A stretch of DNA of 57,353 bases from RUG11198 sp964600615. GTDB lineage: Bacteria; Bacillota_I; Bacilli_A; RF39; UBA660. A program made the translations under genes and the position numbers. A model generated the notes under the pieces. That model was not told the DNA's origin. It worked only from the letters and a program-made list of their open reading frames with translations, and made no database searches. Positions 40,737-50,188 of the stretch are shown piece after piece; the stretch's first letter is position 1, and each line of letters starts with the position of its first letter. The stretch lies in contig CAZRJK010000010.1 in the NCBI GenBank assembly GCA_964600615.1, forward strand, positions 1 through 57,353, written 5' to 3'.

Positions 40737-42122
40737 TTATAATTTACTGACTTTTTCCTTAAATAAATCTCCCCTTTGATAAGCGTTCTTAAACATATCA
40801 AAAGAAGCACTAGCAGGAGAAAATAAGACAACTTCTCCTGGTACACTTACTCTGTAAGCTACCTCTATAACCTCATCTAAAGTATCCATAACATATATCT
40901 GCAAATTACTATCACTAATCTTTTTCTTCTCTTCCATAACAGCATCATAAATCTTATTTTTAGTATCCCCAAACAATATCAATTTACTAACCTTATTAAG
41001 AATAGGGATTGCTAGAGGATCATAAGGAATATTCTTATCATATCCCCCACAAATAAGAACTATATCATTATCAAAAGCATTAATACCTGCTAAAGACTTA
41101 TCAGGAGTAGTACTAGCAGAATCATTATACCACTTAACTCCATTTATTTCTCTAACAAATTCTAATCTATGATGTACACTATTAATATCTTTAATAATAT
41201 CTTCTATTTTATCTAAATCAATACTAACTAAACAATTAATAGCCGTTAAAGCAGCACATATATTAATAAAATTATGAACTCCTCTTAATATTAATTTATC
41301 AGTATCAATAATCTTCTTACCATTATAACAAATATATTTATCATCTAAATAGAAAGAATCTTTAACCTTACCAATACCATAATACTTAATTTTACTCTTA
41401 CTATCCAAAGAAAAATCTTTAACTATCTCATCATCTTTATTTAATACCAAATAATCATTTTTCTTTTGATTTAAATAAATACACTTCTTAGCATCTATAT
41501 ATTCACTATAACTACCATGAATATCCAAATGATCAGGACTAATATTAGTAACAACTGCTACATTAGGAGATACCTTCATATCCATTAATTGAAAACTAGA
41601 TAATTCAAGTACCATTATATCCTTACTAGTCATCTTACCAATCTCTGTAAATAAAGGAATACCTATATTACCGCCAAGAAAAGTATTATATCCTAACTTA
41701 GTTAAAACATCATTAACAATAGTAGTAGTAGTAGTCTTACCCTTACTACCAGTAATACCTATACATTTACAAGGACTAAGCTTAATAACTTGCTCTACTT
41801 CTGTAGTAACTAAAGCACCTCTATCTATCTCTTTCTTTAAATAATGATTAGTAGGTAAACAACTAGGACTTCTAAATATAATATCAAATCCTTCTAATTT
41901 TTCTAAATAATTATCCCCAGAATAAGTAACAATATTATATTTCTTAACACACTCTTTAACTTCATCTGATAAATTATCATAAGTATTCTTATCAAATAAA
42001 GATACATCTACCCCTAACTCACTTAAATAAGAAAGTAAAGGTAAATTACTAACTCCAGCCCCTATAACAGCAACCCTACTTCTTCTTAATTTTTGATTAA
42101 ATTCTTCTAATTTACGATTCAT
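40737..42122 (-). CDS. murD: UDP-N-acetylmuramoylalanine-D-glutamate ligase
   Basis: Adds D-glutamate to UDP-MurNAc-L-Ala in cell-wall synthesis. Seen: N-terminal Rossmann VIGAGVSNLPLLSYL, ATP loop ITGSKGKTTTTTIV, ELSSFQL, NISPDHLDIHGSYSEYIDAK, and RLEFVREINGVKWYNDSASTTPDKSLAG near residue 320. 461 aa, full length. Presence of murD shows a peptidoglycan wall, so the organism is not wall-less like mycoplasmas. Confidence 0.94.
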   Translation of the reverse strand: MNRKLEEFNQKLRRSRVAVIGAGVSNLPLLSYLSELGVDVSLFDKNTYDNLSDEVKECVKKYNIVTYSGDNYLEKLEGFDIIFRSPSCLPTNHYLKKEIDRGALVTTEVEQVIKLSPCKCIGITGSKGKTTTTTIVNDVLTKLGYNTFLGGNIGIPLFTEIGKMTSKDIMVLELSSFQLMDMKVSPNVAVVTNISPDHLDIHGSYSEYIDAKKCIYLNQKKNDYLVLNKDDEIVKDFSLDSKSKIKYYGIGKVKDSFYLDDKYICYNGKKIIDTDKLILRGVHNFINICAALTAINCLVSIDLDKIEDIIKDINSVHHRLEFVREINGVKWYNDSASTTPDKSLAGINAFDNDIVLICGGYDKNIPYDPLAIPILNKVSKLILFGDTKNKIYDAVMEEKKKISDSNLQIYVMDTLDEVIEVAYRVSVPGEVVLFSPASASFDMFKNAYQRGDLFKEKVSKL

Positions 42123-42133
42123 CTTATCCCTTC

Positions 42134-42427
42134 TTACTTATATATATCCCTAATAATACTAATAGGAATATATTCATTATCAATAGTAATTAAATTATTT
42201 CTATTTCTAGCAACAATTCTTTTATGTAAAATATCATTATCCGTAACAATATTAACATCAGCCTTATATACATAATCACTACTATTAAAAATATCACTAA
42301 TTTTCTTATCAATAGAAACATCAGGATATTTAACATCTACATTATTATTCATAGTAGTATATACTTTCTGTATATTAATATTCTTATTAATTCTATTATG
42401 ATACATCTTAGGTAATTCCTTATTCAT
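42134..42427 (-). CDS. Hypothetical protein
   Basis: Unrecognised 97-aa protein between murD (11 bases) and the ClpX-like gene. Mostly beta-strand and short helices (VDVKYPDVSIDKKISDIFNSS, DILHKRIVARNRNNLITIDNEYIPISIIRDIY); the end resembles a small strand-rich RNA- or protein-binding fold, but no family is assigned. GAGGTGAAC supports the start. Probably co-transcribed with murD. Confidence 0.68.
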   Translation of the reverse strand: MNKELPKMYHNRINKNINIQKVYTTMNNNVDVKYPDVSIDKKISDIFNSSDYVYKADVNIVTDNDILHKRIVARNRNNLITIDNEYIPISIIRDIYK

Positions 42428-42464
42428 AGTTCACCTCAACTAATACTATGAACAAATATTAAAA

Positions 42465-43898
42465 TTATACCCTTTTCTTTAAAACATATTTCTTAGGATC
42501 ATCAACAGTATTTACATCAATTATTAATTCAGAATACTCTCCATCACTCTGTGAAACATCCTTCATCGCTTTAACAAAAGTTCTCTCAATAACACTAGTA
42601 AGCCCCCTAACACCAGTATTCTTCTGTAATGCGACATGAGCTATCTTCTTCTTAACCTCATCAGGATTAACTATCGTTAATTTAATTTTAGCTTCTTTAA
42701 GCAATTTAAACTTTTCATCAAATATACCACTATCAGGATTATCCATTATTTGTAATAATATATCTTCGTTAATAGGATTTAACGAAATAATCATAGGAAG
42801 CCTACCAGCCAACTCAGGAATTATTCCATATTTAATTAAATCATCACTAGTAACATCACCATAAAAAGCCATATCATCCTTTTTAGCTTCTACTTTAGAA
42901 CCAAAGCCAATAGAATTAGATTTTTTACTCTTATTCTGCCTATCCAGATCAGCAAAAGCACCTAAGCAAATAAAAGTAATACCTTCTGTATTAATAGTTA
43001 CAAATTCCTCAACCATAGGATTATCAGAAACATCTAATTCATATTCACATCCCTCAACAAATTTTAACAATTCTTCTTGAACACCAGAGGTAGAAATAGT
43101 ATCATTAGATAAATCATGACTAGCTAGTTTATCAAATTCATCTAAAACTATAATACTATTATTTAACCTATTTACATCACCATTTACCTTATTAAGAAGT
43201 CTTCTTAATATATTTTCAACAGAGTCTCCTTTATAACCAGCTTTAGTAAGAGCAGAAGCGCTAGCTATAACCAAAGGAACATTAAGTTCTTTAGCAATAG
43301 TCTTAATTATCTCTGTCTTACCAACACCAGTAGGACCTACTAATAACATATTTTTCTTATTATCACTATGAAAATTTTGCCATAAAGTAGTAACAATATC
43401 ATCTATAGCATCATTTTGACCAATAACTTTCTTTTTAACATTATTAATTAATTCCTTAGTATTAATTACATCATGAACAAAATTCATAACTACTAAATCT
43501 CTATCATCATAAAAAGCTTGCATCCTAGTAATTTTATTCTCTCCAACCAAATATACTCTACTATAATCATTATTACTAGTACCAAAATAAAAAGTATCAA
43601 ATCTAACTTCATTATAAAAAGCTCTAGCATTACTCTTTAAAGTCTTCTTATTATAAATCTCACACGTTTCCTGTAAACTAGTTCTCAAGCCAAAACCTAT
43701 CTTACCGGAAGAAACCTCACTCATATGCATATAATCAATACCATCTACATCAGTAAAAACTCTATTATCCTTATTATAATTACCAGGCCTAATACTAATA
43801 GGTTTAAAATAAGTAGGCATCCCCGCAACATCTTTTAATCTCTCAAAAATAATAACTACATCATAATACTTTTTACCATTCTTCTCAATACACTTCAT
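42465..43898 (-). CDS. ClpX/HslU-type AAA+ ATPase
   Basis: Unfoldase-like ATPase. Seen: Walker A LLVGPTGVGKTEIIKTI (about residues 186-202), ASASALTKAGYKGDSVENILRRLL (ClpX-like pore and box region), Walker B IIVLDEFDKLA, GITFICLGAFADL as sensor 1 region, GIIPELAGRLPMIISL, and the C-terminal GVRGLTSVIERTF (sensor 2). 477 aa. The first 150 residues differ from ClpX: there is no four-Cys zinc domain but a beta-rich unknown part. A genuine clpX with clpP was not seen, so whether it serves ClpP is open. Confidence 0.8.
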   Translation of the reverse strand: MKCIEKNGKKYYDVVIIFERLKDVAGMPTYFKPISIRPGNYNKDNRVFTDVDGIDYMHMSEVSSGKIGFGLRTSLQETCEIYNKKTLKSNARAFYNEVRFDTFYFGTSNNDYSRVYLVGENKITRMQAFYDDRDLVVMNFVHDVINTKELINNVKKKVIGQNDAIDDIVTTLWQNFHSDNKKNMLLVGPTGVGKTEIIKTIAKELNVPLVIASASALTKAGYKGDSVENILRRLLNKVNGDVNRLNNSIIVLDEFDKLASHDLSNDTISTSGVQEELLKFVEGCEYELDVSDNPMVEEFVTINTEGITFICLGAFADLDRQNKSKKSNSIGFGSKVEAKKDDMAFYGDVTSDDLIKYGIIPELAGRLPMIISLNPINEDILLQIMDNPDSGIFDEKFKLLKEAKIKLTIVNPDEVKKKIAHVALQKNTGVRGLTSVIERTFVKAMKDVSQSDGEYSELIIDVNTVDDPKKYVLKKRV

Positions 43899-43935
43899 AC
43901 CAAAAATCCTTCATCTATTATATTTCACATACCCC

Positions 43936-45225
43936 TTATGGATTTAATCTATTAGGACTTCTAAATAAAAACATTGCTTCCCTAACATGAGAAAGTCCCA
44001 ACAATAACATCGTTAATCTATCAACACCTAAACCAAAGCCACCATGAGGAGGACAACCATATTTAAAGAATTCTAAATAAAATTTAACATCTTCTCCAAG
44101 CCCCTTTTCTTCTGCTTGTTTCTTTAATACATCATATCTATGTTCTCTTTGAGCACCAGTAGTAATCTCTGTACCTCTCCATATTAAATCATAACCTAAA
44201 GGAGTACCATCTTTATCTCTCATATGATAAAAAGCACGTTTCTTAGCACTAAAATCAGTTACAAAGATAAATTCACTATTATATACTTCCATAGCATACT
44301 TACTAGCTAAAGATTCAGTCTCAGCATTCAAATCTCCTACATCTTCCTTAGGGATTTCATAACCATATCTATCATGTAACTCTTTATATAGATCATCTAA
44401 CTTAACAACAGGAAAATCCCCTTCAGGAACAACAACATCTATATCAAATACATCTTTAATTACATCTCCATATTTATCTTTTACCTTACCTAAAGCATAT
44501 TTAAGTATTTCTTGTTCCATAATCATAACATCTTTATAACTGTCGATATAAGAAAATTCAATATCAAAACATGTATACTCAGTAGCATGCCTATTAGTAT
44601 TAGAATTTTCTGCCCTAAAAACAGGCCCCACTTCAAATATCCTATCAAAATTACTAGCCATAGCCATCTGTTTATAAAACTGAGGACTTTGAGCTAAATA
44701 AGCAAGTTTATCAAAATATTTAACCTCAAACACAGAAGAACCAGATTCACTAGCAGCTCCTATTAATTTAGGAGTATGTATCTCCATAAAATCATTATTA
44801 TATAAATATTCTCTCATACACTGAACTAAATAACTTTGTATCTTAAATATTAAAGTATTCTTATCATTTCTTAAATCTAACCATCTATAATCTAATTTAG
44901 TATCAATATTAGCATTATCTTCAATAGGACTAACATCAGCTAAAGAAAGAACTTCAACACTATCAGGAATAAATTCCTTGCCACCATCTTTAACATATTC
45001 ACTTAATACCATCTTACCAGTAAAAGTAACATAACTACCAACAGTAATAGCTAATACAGACTCTACTAATTCAGGTTTATCCTTCTTTTCAATAGATACT
45101 TGTATATGACCAGTAATATCCTTAATAACAACAAAAACCATATATTTAGTATCTCTAACCTTTTCAACCAAACCACTAATATTAGTTATCTTATTTTCTT
45201 CTAATTCAATAATTCTTGTTCTCAT
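43936..45225 (-). CDS. aspS: Aspartyl-tRNA synthetase, archaeal/compact type
   Basis: Charges tRNA-Asp (or also tRNA-Asn if non-discriminating). Seen: N-terminal OB-fold (ITNISGLVEKVRDTKYMVFVVIKD), motif 1 region MEIHTPKLIGAASESGSSVF, motif 2 FRAENSNTNRHATEYTCFDIE, and motif 3 GFGLGVDRLTMLLLG. At 429 aa it lacks the about 150-residue GAD insertion of normal bacterial AspRS (580-600 aa), matching the archaeal-type AspRS2 found in some Firmicutes. It is controlled by a T-box just upstream whose specifier reads GAC (Asp). Confidence 0.9.
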   Translation of the reverse strand: MRTRIIELEENKITNISGLVEKVRDTKYMVFVVIKDITGHIQVSIEKKDKPELVESVLAITVGSYVTFTGKMVLSEYVKDGGKEFIPDSVEVLSLADVSPIEDNANIDTKLDYRWLDLRNDKNTLIFKIQSYLVQCMREYLYNNDFMEIHTPKLIGAASESGSSVFEVKYFDKLAYLAQSPQFYKQMAMASNFDRIFEVGPVFRAENSNTNRHATEYTCFDIEFSYIDSYKDVMIMEQEILKYALGKVKDKYGDVIKDVFDIDVVVPEGDFPVVKLDDLYKELHDRYGYEIPKEDVGDLNAETESLASKYAMEVYNSEFIFVTDFSAKKRAFYHMRDKDGTPLGYDLIWRGTEITTGAQREHRYDVLKKQAEEKGLGEDVKFYLEFFKYGCPPHGGFGLGVDRLTMLLLGLSHVREAMFLFRSPNRLNP

Positions 45226-45379
45226 AATTCCTCCTATAACAAAACACGTAAAAGAAATAACATAAAGACGAATATAATCCGCGGTGCCACTTTATTTCAC
45301 TTACGTGCTCTTTACCCTTAACGCGGGGTATACGATTTGTACTAAGTTAACTGTCACACATTAACCACAAATAAATACT
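45226..45379 (-). ncRNA. T-box riboswitch of aspS with a very short Stem I
   Basis: On - strand: Stem I is ATTTGT (45372-45367) with ACAAAT (45340-45335), plus GTTAA (45365-45361) with TTAAC (45350-45346). Its 10-base end loop TGTGTGACAG contains the Asp codon GAC (45355-45353). A Stem III-like hairpin TACCC...GGGTA follows. The T-box proper GTGGCACCGCGG (45290-45279) pairs with CGTCTTT (45270-45264) as antiterminator. The competing stem pairs CACGTAA...GAAATAA (45307-45292) with TTATTTC...TTACGTG (45260-45245), followed by TTTTG and the ribosome site. Uncharged tRNA-Asp would turn the gene on. Confidence 0.85.
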
Positions 45380-45385
45380 AAAATT

Positions 45386-45394
45386 ATTATATCA
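45386..45394 (-). promoter_or_regulatory. aspS leader promoter (extended -10)
   Basis: TGATATAAT on the - strand, with a weak TTGTAT -35 at 16-base spacing. Confidence 0.65.
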
Positions 45395-45425
45395 CAAAAA
45401 AATACAAATACAATAAAAAATATTA

Positions 45426-45842
45426 TTAATCTAACTTTTTAAAACTATAAACATCATAATCCTTATAATTATCATAATGATGCTGTTCAAAATATATTAT
45501 ATTATTTTTCTCATAAAAAAACACATTCTTCATATCAGTATTTGAATCATTATATAAATAATATCTACCCTTATTTATCTTATATTTATAATTATAGCAA
45601 TAATCTATATCACTTTTACATATAGTAACCCTATCATCAAAAATAGTAAGAATATCACTATTATAATTATCTTCAAAATCAGAAAATTCCGAAGCAGCAT
45701 AAAAAGTTTCATGATTAAAAGATTGCCATTTAGTATTATTTAAACTTTTAAATAAATTAAAATAATAAAATCTAAAGAACAATAAAAAAAGAACAATAAT
45801 TAATAATATAACTAAAATAACATATAAAACAACTTTTTTCAA
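45426..45842 (-). CDS. Membrane-anchored hypothetical protein
   Basis: 138 aa, TTG start after GAGGTGAG. One long N-terminal membrane helix (residues 4-27), then an extracytoplasmic beta-rich domain rich in Tyr, Asp and Asn, with two cysteines close together (VTICKSDIDYCYNY). Its promoter resembles that of the 1386-aa surface protein encoded just upstream on the same strand, so the two may be co-regulated. Function unknown. Confidence 0.7.
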   Translation of the reverse strand: MKKVVLYVILVILLIIVLFLLFFRFYYFNLFKSLNNTKWQSFNHETFYAASEFSDFEDNYNSDILTIFDDRVTICKSDIDYCYNYKYKINKGRYYLYNDSNTDMKNVFFYEKNNIIYFEQHHYDNYKDYDVYSFKKLD

Positions 45843-45867
45843 TTACTCACCTCTATCTACTAAATAT

Positions 45868-45896
45868 AGTATACAATATTTCTATTTATATATCAA
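45868..45896 (-). promoter_or_regulatory. Promoter for the gene at 45426
   Basis: On - strand: TTGATA (45896-45891), 17-base spacer, TATACT (45873-45868), followed by ATATTTAGTA; the same TATACT -10 and a similar following block occur before the giant gene. Confidence 0.72.
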
Positions 45897-45904
45897 TATA
45901 TTAA

Positions 45905-45936
45905 AAAAAATTAAAGAGTAACCTCTTTAATTTTTT
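45905..45936 (-). terminator. Terminator of the 1386-aa surface protein gene
   Basis: 14-bp stem: AAAAAATTAAAGAG (45936-45923) and CTCTTTAATTTTTT (45918-45905), loop GTTA. Confidence 0.85.
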
Positions 45937-48900
45937 AACTATATAAAGTTCTATAATCACAATCCCTAGAAGAAGATTCAGTACAACTATTAGTAGTCCA
46001 ATTACTCCAACTACCATAACTATAAGATACACAAGTATCATAATCAGTAACAGTTTTAGTAGATTTGCAATCATCCCATACACTCTTATAACCACAATAA
46101 CAATTACCACATTTATAATGATTAGAAAAATCAGAATAAGAGTGTGCATCATATTCACTTAACTCACATGTTAATGTGAAACTTTTAGAAACGTAACCAC
46201 CAACACACACTGTTTTAGTTCCATGATTACAACTCTTTGATCTATTTCTAGTTTGGTTAGTAGAAGTAACGCTTACGGAACAAGAACCACTATTTCCTTC
46301 ACGATCATAAACAACATAACTTTTACCAGACTTCAAGCCAGTATCACCGGTAGGATTTTTACCCGAATCACACCCCAAGCCTTGATCACTACATCTAACA
46401 GTAGTATTAACTCCATCGGTATAACCAGTATGAGACTTAGTAACAGTACATGTAGGATTAGTAGTATCTTTCCATTTAGCATATAAATCTACAGTACCAC
46501 CATTATGAGTAAATCCAGAATAAGTACCACCATCAGCATATAGAACTCCAGTCCCAGCACTAGTAAGCGTCCAACCTTGAAAAGTAAAGTAAGTTCTTGT
46601 AAATTCATTAGGATTTAAAGTAACATTATCACCCCAAGTAGAAGGCTGAAGATCCATCGTTCCCGTTCCTCCATTAGAATTATATCGAATATTATAAGCT
46701 TTATAATAATTATCTGGCGCAGGAACAAATTTAAATTTTTGAGCTGCCGTACTATTACTCTCATATAACTGAATATTCTGATGATCAGCAAATTTACCAG
46801 CAGCTATATCTGTAACATATCCTAGATTAGTGCCAACTCTAAGTGTAAAGACATCCTTACTTACTCTAATAGGATACCACCTTTGAGCAGTTGAACCATT
46901 CCAACCATATATTTGAATATCAGTACCATTCGCTACATTATTCCCCTTTAAATCAAGATCCTTGATTGAATGCTTATTAACTATTCTAATTCCTCCATCA
47001 CCTATATTAATAACTTTCCATGTTTGAGCTTTAACAGCAGCAATACCAGAACCCTTAGTATATAATTGAACAGAAGTACCATTAGTTATATTTGCGTCAT
47101 TAACATCAAAAGCAAATCCTTGACTAGAATTAGGTACAATAGCATAATTACCATTAGAAATATACGGAGTCCATCTAGCATATAAAACATGATCATTTGG
47201 CGTAGAAACAACAGAATCTTCAGTAATTTGAGTACCACCCTTCTTAGCAGTAAACCAACCTACAAAATCATAACCATTCTTTGTTGGTGTAGGAAGACCA
47301 GAATACTTACCAGCATATGTAACTTCCATAAAAGAAGAAGCTTTAACTCTAGCAGCAGGTAATGCCGCTGCAATAATTGCAGCTTCATAAATTTTTCCTT
47401 TTAAATAACCAGAAGTACAAGTATCACCACTAGGATTACAGCCCATCATCATATGAGTAGTAGTAGATTTAATATTACCAGAAGCCTTATAAGGAGTTCC
47501 CGAAGCAACACCATTAACATATAATCGTACATAACTTCCATCATATGTTACAGCAGCAGTATAAATCTTATCCGCAACAACAGATTCAGTACTAACAACC
47601 CTAGCATAATCTTTTAAGCTATCAATATAATACTCACCTCTTATTTTACCACCAGAAAGATACAAACCACCTCCAGCAGCTTCCCAATTACCAAGTAAAT
47701 ATTGACCAGTACTAGGACTAGAAGTAGAAAAAGTAACAATAATAGTCTGTTTAGGAGAATTTATTTCTTTCAAGTCAACATGTGTATTAGAGCCATTAAA
47801 GATAAGATGATCTTCTCCCCATTTAATTGTACCATTAAGATTTCCCCATCTTCTATTACCACTTAAATCCCACCAATGAGTAGGAGAATCAAGATACCCA
47901 GTTCCTTTATTATACGTTCCACTATAATTAGCAAGTAAATTAGTACTATTAGCATCAAGACGAACAAATCCACCTAATCCACGATATGTAACATTATATT
48001 TACTACCAACCCAGTGAGCATACAAAGTAACTGTGCAATCAGCAGCAGAAGCATCACAAAAATCACTTGCTTTATAAGCATATGCATGATCATAACAAGG
48101 TAATGCCCCACTAGCATTCTTACAATAAGCAGAACTTCCATTAATAGTATAGCCAGTTCTTCCTAAATTTAAATAATCCTTATTATTCCAATTAGCTAAA
48201 CCAGACTCACCAAAAGTACTACCATAAGTAAGTGAATGAATTATTGTAGAACCATTAACAGTAACTAATGACCCTTTTTGACCATAAGCAGCACCGTGTG
48301 GATCAACTAAAGCTCCACCATTAACATCAATTTGAATAAGCACTTTAGTTTTTCTCCAATGAGCATATAATTTTACAGTACAATCATTACTAACAGCATC
48401 ACAAAAATCACTTGCTTTATAAGTAACAGTTTGATCATAGCATTTTCCCGTACCATCAGCTTTTGTACAATAAGCAGAATTTGCATCAATTGAATATCCT
48501 ACTTTTTCCAAATTTAAATAATCTTTATTATTCCAATTTACTAAACCATCACTTCCTAAAGTACCACCATAATTAATTGAATGAATAATATTAGAGCCAT
48601 TAACAGTTACCAAAGAGCCACTTAAAGCATATGCAGCACCATGTTTAGCTGCTAATTTACCGCCATTAGCATCAATTTGAATCTTTACTTTATTCATAAT
48701 CCAATATGCATATAACGTTCTAGTACAGTCCCCATTAGAAGCATCACAGAACCTACTAACAGCATATGCAGTAGTTTGATCAAAGCAAGTTCCTCCTCCA
48801 TTTTTTTCAGTACACCATACAGAACTACTATCAATATGATAACCAGCTTTAGCAACATTTAAATGTGAAGAACTATTCCAATTTAATAATCCACTACTGT

Positions 48901-50095
48901 CTAAAGAAGAACCATAATCAAATGAAGAGAACATTTTTTGACCATTCTTATATACAGTAGAATCGCTACCTAATGTATAAATAGTATTATAATTGCCAGT
49001 AACTAACTTACCACCATCAACATTATAAACAATATTAATCTTATTCTTTTTCCAATTAGCATATAAAGTAACCGTACAATCATTAACTAAACTACTACAA
49101 AAATCACTAGCATTATATTGAGTCTTTTGATTATAGCATTTTCCCGTTCCATCAGATTTAGTACACCATTCTTTTTTAGAAACAATAGTATGTCCAGCTT
49201 TTCTCAAATTTAATAACTTGTCGTTAGTAGGGCTAAGAAGGCCATCAACAGATAAGTTTTCTTTATCAGCAAGCATATGAATAACATTAGTTCCATTAAG
49301 CTTAACCAAAGAAGTACTACTATCAATTGAAACATTACCATGTGGACTTGCTAAACTACCACCATTTACATTATATTGAATTTTAACATATTTTATATCA
49401 GGTTTAGCATTCCAATGACCAAATAATTTTAAGTCATATTCTAAATGAATACTTTCACCAGCATCTCCTATTTTTGTGCCACCATATCTATTACTATACC
49501 AACCATCAAACGTAAAAGCACTACTATTAGGAGTTATTAAAGAATAATTAGGTAATTTTTTTGAACGAGTTTCAACCACAATTCTCCCAGTACCATCATT
49601 AAAATCATATGTTATTGAATATACTTCACTTTCATTAATACCTATATCAGCAGCTATATCATCTTTTAATTTATTTGTACACTTATTAACATCTTCTTCA
49701 TAAGATACTTCAGTTTTAATAATAGTCATATTATTCATATCTTTAACAACTCTTATTAATGAATTATTATTAATACCATTATCCGAAACAATATTCTTAT
49801 TCTTACCAAAATATCCATCATTAATTAAATCTTGAATAGATACACAATAAAATCTAATATCATTAGTCTCATCAACATATCCCCACCAACTACTAACATC
49901 TTTATTCTCTTTAGAATATAACTCAGCAGCACTCATAATATTATCCATACTAATAGCAACAGCTTTATATTTAGAATTATTAATTATATATGTATAAGTT
50001 CTATAAGCAAAAGTAAAAACAACAGCAATTAATACCACTACTGCTAAAACTTCTACTAAAGTAAAACCCTCATTCTTACTTTTTTTCTTTCCCAA
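45935..50095 (-). CDS. Giant surface protein: prepilin N-terminus, Cys repeats, LamG-like and ricin-type lectin domains
   Basis: 1386 aa, TTG start after GAGGTGGTATAA. Domains by inspection: type IV prepilin signal EGFTLVEVLAVVVLIAVVF (9-27) with Glu at +5; pilin-like part to about 155; Listeria-Bacteroides (Flg_new/InlB B) repeat 161-229; four tandem about 115-residue repeats (238-349, 354-466, 470-581, 586-695), each with W/YC, CY/CF, FC and DCT cysteines; LamG/concanavalin-like domain about 735-915; Flg_new 925-976; ricin B lectin 980-1125 with three AQxW-like motifs; Flg_new 1133-1208; Cys-rich tail with 17 Cys. Likely exported through a type IV pilus-like system and binding glycans (inference). 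It shares its N-terminal type with the pilin at 54040. Confidence 0.82.
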   Translation of the reverse strand: MGKKKSKNEGFTLVEVLAVVVLIAVVFTFAYRTYTYIINNSKYKAVAISMDNIMSAAELYSKENKDVSSWWGYVDETNDIRFYCVSIQDLINDGYFGKNKNIVSDNGINNNSLIRVVKDMNNMTIIKTEVSYEEDVNKCTNKLKDDIAADIGINESEVYSITYDFNDGTGRIVVETRSKKLPNYSLITPNSSAFTFDGWYSNRYGGTKIGDAGESIHLEYDLKLFGHWNAKPDIKYVKIQYNVNGGSLASPHGNVSIDSSTSLVKLNGTNVIHMLADKENLSVDGLLSPTNDKLLNLRKAGHTIVSKKEWCTKSDGTGKCYNQKTQYNASDFCSSLVNDCTVTLYANWKKNKINIVYNVDGGKLVTGNYNTIYTLGSDSTVYKNGQKMFSSFDYGSSLDSSGLLNWNSSSHLNVAKAGYHIDSSSVWCTEKNGGGTCFDQTTAYAVSRFCDASNGDCTRTLYAYWIMNKVKIQIDANGGKLAAKHGAAYALSGSLVTVNGSNIIHSINYGGTLGSDGLVNWNNKDYLNLEKVGYSIDANSAYCTKADGTGKCYDQTVTYKASDFCDAVSNDCTVKLYAHWRKTKVLIQIDVNGGALVDPHGAAYGQKGSLVTVNGSTIIHSLTYGSTFGESGLANWNNKDYLNLGRTGYTINGSSAYCKNASGALPCYDHAYAYKASDFCDASAADCTVTLYAHWVGSKYNVTYRGLGGFVRLDANSTNLLANYSGTYNKGTGYLDSPTHWWDLSGNRRWGNLNGTIKWGEDHLIFNGSNTHVDLKEINSPKQTIIVTFSTSSPSTGQYLLGNWEAAGGGLYLSGGKIRGEYYIDSLKDYARVVSTESVVADKIYTAAVTYDGSYVRLYVNGVASGTPYKASGNIKSTTTHMMMGCNPSGDTCTSGYLKGKIYEAAIIAAALPAARVKASSFMEVTYAGKYSGLPTPTKNGYDFVGWFTAKKGGTQITEDSVVSTPNDHVLYARWTPYISNGNYAIVPNSSQGFAFDVNDANITNGTSVQLYTKGSGIAAVKAQTWKVINIGDGGIRIVNKHSIKDLDLKGNNVANGTDIQIYGWNGSTAQRWYPIRVSKDVFTLRVGTNLGYVTDIAAGKFADHQNIQLYESNSTAAQKFKFVPAPDNYYKAYNIRYNSNGGTGTMDLQPSTWGDNVTLNPNEFTRTYFTFQGWTLTSAGTGVLYADGGTYSGFTHNGGTVDLYAKWKDTTNPTCTVTKSHTGYTDGVNTTVRCSDQGLGCDSGKNPTGDTGLKSGKSYVVYDREGNSGSCSVSVTSTNQTRNRSKSCNHGTKTVCVGGYVSKSFTLTCELSEYDAHSYSDFSNHYKCGNCYCGYKSVWDDCKSTKTVTDYDTCVSYSYGSWSNWTTNSCTESSSRDCDYRTLYS
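48011..49384 (-). repeat. Four tandem Cys-containing repeats within the surface protein gene
   Basis: About 345-base coding repeats, four copies. Shared protein landmarks per unit: DxNGGxL, an LVTVNGSxIIHS-like stretch, a GLxNWNNKDYLNL-like stretch, GY/HxI, then Cys at the W/Y-C, C-Y/F, F-C and D-C-T positions, ending LYAxW. Copies 3 and 4 are the most alike. Each unit looks like a Flg_new repeat enlarged by an insertion with two probable disulfides. Confidence 0.8.
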
Positions 50096-50129
50096 TTATA
50101 CCACCTCAATTATTCTATACCATACTATA

Positions 50130-50161
50130 TTTAGTATACTAAAATTAATAAAAAAATGCAA
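50130..50161 (-). promoter_or_regulatory. Promoter of the giant gene with a palindrome over the -10
   Basis: On - strand: TTGCAT (50161-50156), 17-base spacer, TATACT (50138-50133). A perfect 14-base palindrome TTTAGTATACTAAA (50130-50143) covers the -10 box and is a good operator candidate. Confidence 0.68.
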
Positions 50162-50164
50162 CAC

Positions 50165-50188
50165 AAAAAAAGAGACTATCTAGCCTCT
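50165..50188 (-). terminator. spoVS terminator
   Basis: AGAGGCTA (50188-50181), loop GA, TAGTCTCT (50178-50171) with one G-T pair, then T6. The spoVS stop is inside. Confidence 0.83.

Noticed and set aside
42465..43898. True clpX
   Set aside because: The AAA+ part fits, but the N-terminal zinc domain of ClpX is absent and the first 150 residues differ, so only a ClpX/HslU-type ATPase is claimed.
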